Source: JAXMBN01 sp046349875
GTDB lineage: Bacteria > Planctomycetota > Planctomycetia > Pirellulales > Pirellulaceae
Reading direction: 5' to 3'
NCBI GenBank assembly: GCA_046349875.1
Contig: JAXMBN010000029.1
Span: 12,224 to 76,223 of the forward strand
DNA: 64,000 nt
The notes below the pieces were generated by a model that was not told where the DNA came from, did no database searches, and saw only the letters and a program-made list of their open reading frames with translations. Shown here piece after piece: positions 38,801 to 43,154 of this stretch. The position numbers were made by a program, and so were the translations under genes. Every line of letters begins with the position of its first letter. Within the stretch, counting starts at the first letter, position 1.

Positions 38801-40715
38801 CACGAGCGCGTTGCTTCTGAACGTCACTGATCGCGTTGGCCAGCAGGTTGTTGGAATTATCGCGACCAAAAATTCCTTCAAAATTGTAGTAGATGGTTGT
38901 AATGCCATTGGTGTTGTCCGCAGTGAAGTTCCCATTGATATGGTCTTCAAAGCTATTGACAACATTCTGTGGCAACTGACGGTGCCCTGGATCATCCGTA
39001 GCGCCTTGAAGGTCCAAGGTAAAGGCTTCGGGGTCGATCGAGGATCCAAGAACGATACTCGTCTGCTGCTGGGTCGATGAACCAATGCGGCCCAAGTCCA
39101 TCGCGGTATCGAACGAGCTACCGAGTCCCACCAAGGTCAATGGCGAGTAAGCAAGATTTCGATTGCCTACAACGGTCGAACCAATGCTATCTGGTTCTAG
39201 CTGAACGCTAACCAATGCAGTCGCAGCCGATGAGTTACGAACCAAATCGATAACATTCTGAGCTGTCGTACCATCTACCATCGCAATGGTGATGACATTT
39301 CCAACGACATTTACAGAAGCGGTTGGCGTCGCGGACTTCACAAACGCGACTTGGATACCGTTGCCGGCTTCACCAACTTGGCGAGCCGTAAAGCGGATGC
39401 GAGCTAGTCCGTTGGTATTCAAATCACTGATAACGGTTGCCGATGCTTCGCTGTACGTTGGGCGAATGGGAGCGGATTCACGAGTCCCGATTCGCAGACG
39501 ATACGTGGCCAAACCCGATCCACTTCCCATTAGATCGTTGATGTCCCCAGCAAACTTCAACGTCGCCGTGTTGGCAGTCGCATTGTAAGTGACCGTGGTC
39601 GGGAAGAAGTAAACGTCGTCGGTATTGCGAACGGTGTTATCGGTGTAAATCAATTGATAAAACTGTGGATTCTCAACCGAACCCGGCTTGGGTTGTCCAA
39701 ACGCATCGTTCTCAACCAACATCTTGTCGTTGTCGAAATAGACAACGATCGTATCACGCAATTGCTGCAACTGAGAACCGACCCGCTGCACCGGTTGTGG
39801 TACGACGGCAGTTACCTGAGCACCGAGATCCAATCGGAAATCGATCGTGTCTTGGCGAGTTCCTGCCTGCGTGGGTTGGAACAAGTTTCCTTGTGTTCCA
39901 GTCGGTCCGACGTTTCGCAAACCACGAATACCACGACTCGGATCGTCGAACCCGAAAATCTCAATGCGATATTGGTCATCCGAGAGTGCTTCCGCAAATC
40001 GCAGTGTTACTTCGTTTTCATTTGGATTCTGGCCAACGAGCACAGCTCCCGGCGTCACAACCACGTCATTGGTGGCGGTAACTGCAATCGGTGAATACGA
40101 AGCAGGATTGATCGTTCCCAGAACGGCCGTCTCAAGACCACCGTGAATCGAAGCACCAATCACCGATGCCAAAGCGGCTGAATTGTTGATGGTGTCGACT
40201 AACTGACGCGCCGTGGTTGGCGTGGTTGCGTTTGAATTCAACGTGAGCGTAATGAGTCCACCTGCGACGTTGATGCCAGGCATGACCCCAGCCCCCAAAT
40301 TCGCTCGCTGCACTTGCACACTGTAGGTGTTACCTGGCAACTTGGCAGTCAACTGAATATTGACGCGACCTACGCTTCCAAAGTCGCTTTCTGCACTCGC
40401 CAATCCAAAGGAACCATCACCTCCAGATCGACTGATGCGAATTCCCGATAGCGTCGAAGCATCAATGACTTGCGAATCATCAAAGCGGAATACAAGCTCA
40501 CGTGGAGCAACCTGCCTTACATCTCCCGCTTCTAAGAGATCGCTATTGTTTGGCTGAATGCCAATCAATTGCGGCCCCACAGCCATGAGATGTCGATTCT
40601 CTAAGACCTCAAGTAGATGCTGACGCAACTTGAGGCGAGATCGATCGCGCTGCGATTTCAGTTCAGGAGAGATGGCGGACGGGGAAACGTTGTTGCGGTG
40701 TCTTCGGATGGCCAT
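23820..40715 (-). CDS. Giant multidomain secreted protein 2 (intact, 5,631 aa)
   Basis: This is an uninterrupted reading frame paralogous to giant 1. The ATG at 40715 is chosen because GAGGG sits 6 bases upstream; the in-frame TTG at 40721 lacks this support. Layout: basic N-terminus with LEVLENRHLMA (35-45); Ig-like blocks; a metalloprotease-like domain whose zinc site has decayed (AAVGMVLGLEH at 722-732 where giant 1 has HEIGHLIGHGH); IHGQYLYRPDGSDIDLY PPC-like domain; beta-helix blocks with EETNFNEPRYQVNGSF; VWDDTDIVHVL blocks; a long array of DG/FEFD repeats (about 27080-28760); DYGDAP (near 4642) and GEVED (near 4809) domains; five or so cadherin-like domains; dockerin pair (about 5455-5528); and an acidic tail. 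Unlike giant 1 it lacks the N-terminal matrixin and carries extra copies of a GNGIQVAF-type repeat. The role is presumably extracellular adhesion or matrix; no enzymatic activity is predicted. Confidence 0.88.
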   Translation of the reverse strand: MAIRRHRNNVSPSAISPELKSQRDRSRLKLRQHLLEVLENRHLMAVGPQLIGIQPNNSDLLEAGDVRQVAPRELVFRFDDSQVIDASTLSGIRISRSGGDGSFGLASAESDFGSVGRVNIQLTAKLPGNTYSVQVQRANLGAGVMPGINVAGGLITLTLNSNATTPTTARQLVDTINNSAALASVIGASIHGGLETAVLGTINPASYSPIAVTATNDVVVTPGAVLVGQNPNENEVTLRFAEALSDDQYRIEIFGFDDPSRGIRGLRNVGPTGTQGNLFQPTQAGTRQDTIDFRLDLGAQVTAVVPQPVQRVGSQLQQLRDTIVVYFDNDKMLVENDAFGQPKPGSVENPQFYQLIYTDNTVRNTDDVYFFPTTVTYNATANTATLKFAGDINDLMGSGSGLATYRLRIGTRESAPIRPTYSEASATVISDLNTNGLARIRFTARQVGEAGNGIQVAFVKSATPTASVNVVGNVITIAMVDGTTAQNVIDLVRNSSAATALVSVQLEPDSIGSTVVGNRNLAYSPLTLVGLGSSFDTAMDLGRIGSSTQQQTSIVLGSSIDPEAFTLDLQGATDDPGHRQLPQNVVNSFEDHINGNFTADNTNGITTIYYNFEGIFGRDNSNNLLANAISDVQKQRAREALALWSKYIGVQFVETSNLGLTIATGPLTGVRTTTPSTRIQLESGLGFGVRIDPTFNDPLIALSATYVWDDSYGESYFRAMVAAVGMVLGLEHAGDLPETTLMRLDPTFMAGSGTLINQNDAQLNASDEKYEPIFPGNQDIIHGQYLYRPDGSDIDLYRFEVDFGGEDRVGLLTAETYAQRLTNASALDTNLHLYKQIQAQAATSFGVGEALSLRFEAVRPGAQGNQLQVFFTQSNRGTSTPGVLVFPNAISIDLSNTSGSESTVADVISAIQSSTAASKLVKVQLERGLATTKVGANVLTQNPVVLSGGKLELISKNDNYFSQDSVINFALGSGIYFIGVSASGNDDYNASIPGTGFGGHSQGEYQLRLSFRAQVDVTDTIRDIATSTDPSVGFDGDGDGIVGGTYNFWFETRPLDRVLSFNAGGSASLEGRVVTIVGANGITRDFEFTTDASIGAGRVAINYTVGSSQGQLANALASAINGRPELGVSAIANGARLRLQGERYVVVDPSLTLIDVEGKMIFVDKSAGPSADGSLAHPFNNISGTGVPNAFTAAHPGDIVRIVGNGGNDGDITTIGDNIAYEIGAGLLPGSVLSDGLNMEVPKGVTTQIDAGAIFKLQRARIGVGSSNLNVDRSGAALQVLGAPVLLDNAGNVRKLANGTIAAGSVYFTSWLDETIGLDTYAPRTTPAPGNWGGISFRRDVDVDAGRSDLEDEGIFIRYVNHADIRYGGGNVLVDSNQQTVNPIEMLDTRPTVTFNKITSSANAALSAFPNSFEETNFNEPRYQVNGSFTSDYDRVGPDIRRNTLLNNSINGLFIRVDTPVIGTTETLTVPGRFDDIDVTHVLTESLIVSGRPGGALLDTSVPPSDLVSTGPNVGGTLLPGTYNYKITFVDQNGYESVPSDPTVSQVLLANQTAISIAGLPAATGEFITRRLYRSNNVGSGPYELVANLDRASSTYLDTGDLLGGTITRDRADVSTVIASRVNGGTLAIGSYTYRVVMVDSAGREGLASNPTSAFSLTPAGSVRLDQLPLTLPGYVARRIYRSVNGGAYVRVAELLDSNAIGQTTYIDNGSTLGGSLSPETLGVKRPRINASLVIDPGTVLKLEASRIEATFGAHIIAEGTDGLPIVFTSKLDDTVGAGGTFDTNNSGTSNAPAPRDWGGIYMAPTSTLSVDYARFTYAGGVTRLDGTFRAFNTIELQQADGRIAHSVFENNADGFGGQGPGTRFGRLSNSQATIFVRGAQPTIVDNVFRNNVGKAITIDANSMVDDIQDDAGRQTGAADINTAYGANRGPLIRNNRMIGNSLNGLEIRGDTLTTASVWDDTDIVHVLYDGIFIENMQHEGGLRLQSAPNESLVVKFDGYGSNFNRNMGAGITTNGQMTVADDRVGGTLHVLGQPGFPVILTSLKDDTVGAGLQPNGAPQTDTNNDGIGSIPQSADWRGILIDQYSNDRNVAAILETESFTAAAPGPNGQVASAQVLGSLAPNASASSENLRLGFSVEGVLSQAEDVDVYSFTAEAGTQIWLDVDYTRTNLDLVLELLDANGALLARSDDSTAETQFPSLLTTTPLINSSNVNPLPLRTSGVRTTSAGLVKEDGTVNPSDPGMRVLLPGNPGTRSTFYFRVRSAGSDITDIKSGLSSGSYQVQVRLREQQEYAGSTIDFADIRYAMNGVHLVGMPDSSPLIGEASEDESVRNGTQFANNGTAIGQTAVGNRPQYIGNILDTAKGAISVAGNLSSNTDVDFYQLRIEQKDLVGGLNGFAPVVFDIDYADGLNRPDTSINIFIEEQSRFGIQYRLIYSGDGSNIADDQRKPLTTTDLSDFSRGSAGTRDGYIGPIALAEGNYVIGISSAGYQPRTKILNPFSVSPINSIRRIVDTTYVAGASTFQPPVVTNFLPQTNVGGTGELVSAPFSLASYSAADLPAVYFNYTHGGGQFEIFVRDSAGTETRVASTQFPISNLSAGTNSYKIPLVNTLSGWNFSSQDNLRLVFRSVDPNTNINSLIIGFGERGEQIGAGDEPVLMNATFLGISSISSTRTFSLATYLASEQPSAVFSYEVFNGELDIFLVDQFGFTRRLATSANDIQAGEVALVKGSPQQGRLDLSRWANQPGLRLEFRTRTDNPTRVNVGEVTMVLADGSRINSREPNSTYAEVAVPSTTVRTGPYQLEVRLAETFFQSTGAAAPTLTKTWDTNDRLAEQISLIAPSGANVSDGDTFAISDGGTRIVFEFSTDTSVGLGNVIIRYTAADPAYRIAQLIRDAINNPSVQSRLKVSAASSGGIETGTTSRDTRIHLFGNATFQSLQVAVPAGTIQSQVHSGSSDGTIARDQSQMLIQNSFIRESRDYGIWSEPARRLADPRDAVSFAEAQIMQSKPNLAGTQAVRNLLVPNDSVTGGLLPGLVIQNNVLEEGGLGGIHIQGESPIWEIAPRTIPSTDNSLATNVANTHFGGLVDDGDLLIVDSDRTRLNFEFEDIAGAPTGGPTFGSGVPHGDGYAASSSPIWYRDDAGATIYRIIGTNLTAIGTTALETMMAMRDSILGSILVSNGTTQQITATVAESTLGPVAGISTQTIFGYANYYNRPALYLEGVTSVQTVDVGNGSPFTIRRLDLGEVPQPHARLVNNTIVGTDGRVSIDGTAAQQESNDTIATATQTWQGTSHNPLSYTTNGSIGDNATLIRNLSQDVDMFQFKLGVGDRVLIDVDAAAGSALDGYLQIFDSRGVPQSFRNTVGASAAYSDNEAAPGENQSFDPYIDFTATVPGVYYAALSSVGNTSFDPLSMANRGTGTTRGAYSIDISVRHPQEFTITAEDASQYNQGDTFTIFQIPDIIGQATSGRTFEFTFTGGVSNPGNIPIRLNANWYFPDVARAIAKAINEGLNGQPALSNTQNLPNGTFGNASPIPPVTAVAINGLAGIIDGNLNNVTGDLATVLDQFSAVDELGTNALSYREIERITGGPFRQVNQGLQQFTRRNDGNPPTHAGLGIGWDRGDTNPISNTSRGDGTTEKFVLVKNAAFIQSNGSIIVDPDANANNNLDQVIPETGILASRGASPTILNNVFFNIQTPIINEESRYFPLTGGVAPYGSNNPNLPSKPGEVVVGGSIYQYFETRSSRTRYATGIETSPTNVPNTSLDFNTIVPNGVKLFVNAQGSQYLPAAGSPIIDSSIDSMPERPRLAAVKGAVGIPVSPVLAPAYDLVGQLRVDDPDVAPPAGQGQNVFKDRGALDRADFVGPAAILLNPIDNDALGIDQDSADSVVQLNSGVYPEFRIQLADGNEPANPFKGVGIDDSSVTNSIIVDRRLTGAAVVVFEDGRVLQEGIDYSFAYNATRDEIILTPLAGVWKNDRVYEISLNNKDRFVISAPSGNQISDGDAFTITDSQGGLVQFEFDSGYRLQLPQGITIQVPIAGAGAGGIVDGDRFTIDDGTRSITFEMDLNNNFLAGNVPVPFAVVNTRQELAQRIANAIAGTALNVTPRVLAGGEVFLGAALGTKVTTSFSRLTQPESTLGLQVPSLGARPGGVTDGQVFSISDGLTTVIFEIDTDNVWSPANNRIDTSSAITANDIATLIIASIKASPLKITPSLVGNDTVYLGLSSVGGVSAQTSRLNVVGVSRSIVDGQSFSITLGGTTKVFEFSTDANVQPGNILIPFAIQDTEDEIGLRVAGAVSAANIGMTPVHVRDGNIALGGTPQHQVSVLNAPTVDLFGKPGVQTNSTLEIIGSLVLRVPTRGGLDLPENGTFSITNNNRTVTFEFDGNFSGPSLPGNVVIPFSLNSSANDVANLIASAVTSAGLGINASNIGGGRVDIGLLADSQVRLFGSTLTSERGNVGDGEWFSINNGTTTVTFEFENVSIGNGFVSGRTPILFSNSSTRTDVITAMKAAIEASSLGLATQIIGSTSLRLLATPSYTIDTTSAPSIDHTGVPGGANAIVFSQDITFSAEQVAQSIVQAINNAQNTSLQGKIRGGNTVFVENAVSVSSEIANYFIRAIEDLAGNDLKPNRINNETQFTILMPGVELDYGDAPDPVSTTQGRYPTLKDNNGARHVVTSTGPMLGSGVDSDIDGRPTPDADGDLFDDGVIFTSSRNPTGLFNKLVTTDITVTASSAGYVDGWIDFNADGDWDDPNEKIIDSVRFLPGALTQTFAVTIPASAPAPLGVTKSFARFRVSSAGGLQPTGLAVDGEVQDYAVTLVPGTPPVAVDDSYDINEDSLPLVTTDILGLDTPSFRIDDGVAANDIDPEGGPYTVTLVSGPTHASSFLLNPDGTFSYTPAADFFGTDTFTYRISDGLLTSNNIGTATIVVREVNDAPIGGNDSITLSEDEILNINESVLLANDFAGPSTESGQTIRIAAVSPVSAQGGSVSLVNGVVRYVPRPDYAGPDSFSYIVIDNGTTAGLPDPLTALAVVSLNVLNANDPPVAGADSTTTVEDTAKVIDQSVLLSNDSPGPSNESSQLIRFVGVNPTSTNGGTVVVSGSSVIYTPAADFSGVDTFTYTIEDNGTPIPMQSLGTVTVTVTPVNDAPRVIAPMGTQTMLEDAADRIIDLATVFRDPDVQFEGDTTTYSIVSNSNASLVQTILSNGRMTLRLNPDQNGTATVVVRAQDASGQFVTNTLTLNVTPVADAPRVVNPIPDQTVNEDAAAFELAVIPANLFDPDVATNGDTLTLSLISNSNSSLVQVTVVGDKLRFEFAANQSGRATISVRATDASGASVSDTFDVIVNPVNDGPTTTNDVYTVQQGGLLRTTDSTGRATSAVNDNGVLANDTDVEGNAFTAQIVSNPTRGTVVLASDGTFVYTPTTAVAGQTDTFTYQAVDSGGAVSRVTTVTISIGNPAPPRHQNPVQHMDVNADGFVSPIDVLLVINFLNLNGPSTPVNTLQDPPPYRDASGDNFITSLDALMVINYLNLNGNGRSGGEGEGEELGDSELVLGWQSVVSRPEDNAVVMMERTSVTGSKTYGPMQSVGTPMMDLAEYLIDWDVVDDLADRLAVTEEDDAGLVDDALLALLGMQDDDESRA

Positions 40716-40889
40716 TACCAACCCTCGAAGCAGTGTTTTGGCAAAATGAGAAGCAAAGCCGATATTCTTGGACCGAAAAGAGTCCTACCCGACTCCCATC
40801 CAACGGAACATGCGTTCACAAAGACAAGCTGTGAAAACAGGGTGTTTCGAAAGACGAGGAAGCCTGGGCAAAATAGACAGGCGAAGTCG

Positions 40890-40917
40890 ATTATAATTGG
40901 GACCGATGTCGATTCAA
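40890..40917 (-). promoter_or_regulatory. Candidate sigma-70-type promoter of giant gene 2
   Basis: Read on the minus strand, TTGAAT, a 16-nt spacer and TATAAT lie about 175 bases upstream of the ATG at 40715, implying a roughly 170-nt leader. The -10 is a perfect consensus; the -35 matches at four of six positions. The remaining 40716-41149 region shows no other gene I can support. Confidence 0.45.
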
Positions 40918-41149
40918 ATTTCCGAGAACGGATCCCCGATCCCGGCATTCCTGCCCGACTAAACCCCGCCAACTAGGACGTCGCGCCTCGACATTCCTCC
41001 GATTTCCTTGCTTTCTCCCGGAAAAATGACTCTCCGAGCGATGCAAGCGTCGTTGCATTCGTCCTAAAATCCATGGTAGGCTCAGCCTAGACTGGAACGC
41101 AGATTGGATGAAATGCTCACAGGGAAGTTCCAATTATTAGGTAAATTCC

Positions 41150-41581
41150 GTGTTTTCCGACCTAGAATCTCTCAAGTATCCCCAGCGTTTCGCTGTCTCT
41201 CTCCACCAGATGCCTTCCCACCAAGCCCGACCTACCCATTTCGACCTCTTCCTCGAAAAAGAAGACTTCCTAATGTCATGGATCCTGGCAGCCCCACTTA
41301 GTGACCAGATGAACACACTCGTGGTTCCAAATCATGATCACCGCAAAGACTATCTCGATTACGACGGCCCCATTTCCCAAGACCGAGGAATGATCCGTCG
41401 CGTGCAACAAGGAAGACTGCTCTGGATGCAATCGGACAACGATCTAGTCGAGGCGCTCCTTCGACTCGACAATCGCACCTTCAAGCTCACCATCGTTCGG
41501 ATCGGTGAAGAATCTAGCGACCAACAAGCTGGCCAATGGCAATTACGGCTTCAAGAAAGCGAGCCAGAATCGTCCCACTAA
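41150..41581 (+). CDS. LigD 3'-phosphoesterase-like domain protein
   Basis: A 143-aa protein resembling the stand-alone 3'-phosphoesterase domain found at the N-terminus of ligase D. The matching pattern is FAVSLHQ (about 14-20), HFDLFLEKEDFLMSW (about 30-44; family H-x-D-x-R-L-E-x-x-G-x-L-x-S-W), then DYLDYDGPI (about 67-75), RGMIRRVQQGRLLW, and a C-terminal FKLTIVRI...GQWQLRL strand pair (family KGRWxLVR). The family trims 3' ends at DNA breaks. The usual Arg after DL is not obvious here, so activity is uncertain. GTG at 41150 is preferred because the conserved FAV..H segment lies before the next ATG (41210) and AGG sits 8-10 bases upstream. No Ku or ligase D gene is nearby. It is convergent with the PIG-L gene 9 bases away. 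Confidence 0.6.
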   Translation: MFSDLESLKYPQRFAVSLHQMPSHQARPTHFDLFLEKEDFLMSWILAAPLSDQMNTLVVPNHDHRKDYLDYDGPISQDRGMIRRVQQGRLLWMQSDNDLVEALLRLDNRTFKLTIVRIGEESSDQQAGQWQLRLQESEPESSH

Positions 41582-41590
41582 GATTTAGTG

Positions 41591-42394
41591 CTAGATTCCA
41601 CGGCGAGCCGTCGGGAATAGCCTATCAAAATCAGCAGGGGAGAGCCTTCCAGCGTATTCGGAAATTTCATAGGCCTCGATCATCTTGGGAACGGCTCCCC
41701 ATTCAGCTTTCCAAAACAGAGGCAATCTCCCCGCGGCAAAGCCCATCAACCAAGACTTCAGCCACTCCAATCGTCCTTGCGGGTCAGCAGGCACTTTATC
41801 CAGAATTCCCTGGTTATAGGGAAGCCATTCAAACACCTGCGACTCGTGCCTTGACAACATGGTGGCGATGGCATCCAACCTTCCAGAAACATCCACCACA
41901 GCATCGGGCCGAAGAGTGCACGGTCGTGTAAACGTATCTGCCATCATGGCTACGATCGGATCGCGAGCCAACGCGGGAACTTGGGGAACGACCTTCGGAA
42001 CGGTCACCATATAGCTTGCATCCTGCACGGCCTGCCCCACCGCGCGATGGTCCGGGTGGTAATCGAAAATCCGATGGCTTAACACCAGATCCGGCTGAAA
42101 CTCGCGGATTTCCCGAATGATCTTTTCGCGGACTTCGATGGTAGGCTGCAAACTCCCATCGGGAAAATCCCACGTACGGTAGTCCGCCCCAATCGTCTTT
42201 CCAGCCTCTGCAGCCTCCCGGCGACGGCGCTGAATGAGCTCACCATCCGACATGCTTTGGTGCCCATTGCGTCCATCCGTAACGCTGATGATGCGAAGAA
42301 TCGCCCCACGTTCCGCATGAAGCGAAAGCAAGCCACCAGCAAACACCTCCGCATCGTCGGGATGCGCCCCCAGCACGAGAACTTTTACCGCCAT
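41591..42394 (-). CDS. PIG-L/LmbE family N-acetylglucosaminyl deacetylase
   Basis: A 267-aa zinc-dependent deacetylase of the PIG-L/LmbE family, with AHPDDAE (residues 10-16, zinc ligands His and Asp with catalytic Asp) and HPDHRAVG (about 113-120, third zinc ligand region). TDGRNGHQSMSDGELIQRRRREAAEAGKTIG is the typical following helix. The family includes BshB (bacillithiol), MshB (mycothiol) and antibiotic or sugar deacetylases; the best guess for a stand-alone planctomycete copy is a BshB1-like or sugar deacetylase, but no bshA or bshC is nearby. ATG at 42394. Cytoplasmic; no signal peptide. The stop is 9 bases from that of the convergent upstream gene. Confidence 0.88.
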   Translation of the reverse strand: MAVKVLVLGAHPDDAEVFAGGLLSLHAERGAILRIISVTDGRNGHQSMSDGELIQRRRREAAEAGKTIGADYRTWDFPDGSLQPTIEVREKIIREIREFQPDLVLSHRIFDYHPDHRAVGQAVQDASYMVTVPKVVPQVPALARDPIVAMMADTFTRPCTLRPDAVVDVSGRLDAIATMLSRHESQVFEWLPYNQGILDKVPADPQGRLEWLKSWLMGFAAGRLPLFWKAEWGAVPKMIEAYEISEYAGRLSPADFDRLFPTARRGI

Positions 42395-42460
42395 AACTCT
42401 CTCATTGAATTAGCAACGATCGCCCATGCCCCGGACGACTTCGATCAATCTGTTTCAGCC

Positions 42461-42655
42461 CTAAACCTTGTAATGAACGATAACAAGGACATCCGATTGG
42501 CTAAAGGAAGAAGCCGGCCCACGCGGAGTTTGGCTGGCAATATTGCCCGTGATTGCAACAACATCCACGTTGGATTGTTCAATCCACTGATTGACTTCTC
42601 GTTCGAGAATTTCGAGTTCGCTTTCGATACTCTTGAAGATCTTGACTTTGTGCAT
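42461..42655 (-). CDS. Small uncharacterised protein (64 aa)
   Basis: I do not recognise a named family. From the ATG at 42655 the product is 64 aa: MHKVKIFKSIESELEILERE, then VNQWIEQSNVDVVAITGNI and a C-terminal FSQSDVLVIVHYKV strand. The pattern (helix, then beta strands ending in a hydrophobic VLVIVxY) looks like a compact alpha/beta fold, and the codon use looks like real coding sequence. The frame is open to 42781, so the start could be further upstream, but the extra N-terminal residues do not look structured. The stop is 66 bases upstream of the PIG-L start on the same strand, so the two could be co-transcribed. Function unknown. Confidence 0.55.
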   Translation of the reverse strand: MHKVKIFKSIESELEILEREVNQWIEQSNVDVVAITGNIASQTPRGPASSFSQSDVLVIVHYKV

Positions 42656-42828
42656 CACTCGATCTCGCTTGCATGCAAAACCACGGGGACAAAATAGCAA
42701 GCCTTGGTTATCCTCATCAGCGTTCAAAAGCTCAAGGGAGGTAGCTCGCTTCAAACAAAGATTCGTTCCAATCCCTACCAAAATCCGAGCAACCGATAAG
42801 AAGAAGCATTTTCATGAAGGAAGCGCTA

Positions 42829-42858
42829 TTGTTTTTAGAGAATCGCGGAAGGTAAAAT
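42829..42858 (+). promoter_or_regulatory. Candidate promoter of the structured RNA locus
   Basis: TTGTTT, an 18-nt spacer and TAAAAT are placed so that transcription would begin near 42865 and run through the stem-rich region to the strong terminator at 43093-43124. Confidence 0.35.
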
Positions 42859-42861
42859 AGA

Positions 42862-43124
42862 AGGCGACGGGTTGCGGAACGCACGCAACATGTCTGATTC
42901 GGAACGCGAAGCCGCTTCTTGGCTGAACTGGGCTTTGCGTTTGAAACCAATGCTGAAAGGAGGTGATTAGGTGATATCTTGTTGTACCGGCCATAGGGGT
43001 GATGCTTCGTAAGACGCCGGCGGGCTGTCGCGAACAGCCATCACTCCGCTCGTAGGCACACCTCCTTTTTGGACCTACGAGAATCGAAACGGCCCGGGCT
43101 CGCTTTCGCGAGCCCGGGTTTTTT
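42862..43124 (+). ncRNA. Candidate structured small RNA / leader with anti-Shine-Dalgarno-like loop
   Basis: No long frame spans this stretch, but it is dense in complementary segments. Stems: 42871-42876 with 42884-42889; an 11-bp stem (one G-U) 42903-42913 with 42931-42941; AAAGGAGGTG at 42956-42965 with CACCTCCTTT at 43059-43068; GGGGTGATG at 42996-43004 with 43039-43047; GGCTGT at 43023-43028 with 43034-43039 (shares one base with the previous stem); CTCGTAGG at 43049-43056 with CCTACGAG at 43074-43081. CACCTCCTTT equals the usual 3' tail of 16S rRNA. The last stem would present it in a loop, so pairing with 42956-42965 would be a pseudoknot or an alternative fold. Two tiny reading frames also fit: 26 codons from ATG 42890 and 13 codons from GTG 42971, the second led by the strong AAAGGAGG. 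It could be a regulatory RNA or a micro-peptide pair; it is not SRP RNA, RNase P RNA or tmRNA by motif. Confidence 0.4.
43093..43124 (+). terminator. Strong rho-independent terminator
   Basis: An 11-bp, very GC-rich stem (CCCGGGCTCG / CGAGCCCGGG plus one closing pair) with a TTTC loop is followed by six Ts on the plus strand. No conventional plus-strand gene lies upstream, which is the main reason to think a small RNA or micro-ORF transcript ends here. Confidence 0.85.
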
Positions 43125-43154
43125 AGTGAACAGTCTGCTTAAGCAAATGAGGCC

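Noticed and set aside
40891..41133. 80-codon minus-strand frame upstream of giant 2
   Set aside because: No ribosome-binding site or recognisable sequence. It overlaps the likely promoter.
43059..43068. A 16S rRNA gene remnant
   Set aside because: Only the 10-base tail matches. The flanking sequence is unlike 16S rRNA and there is no preceding helix 45.
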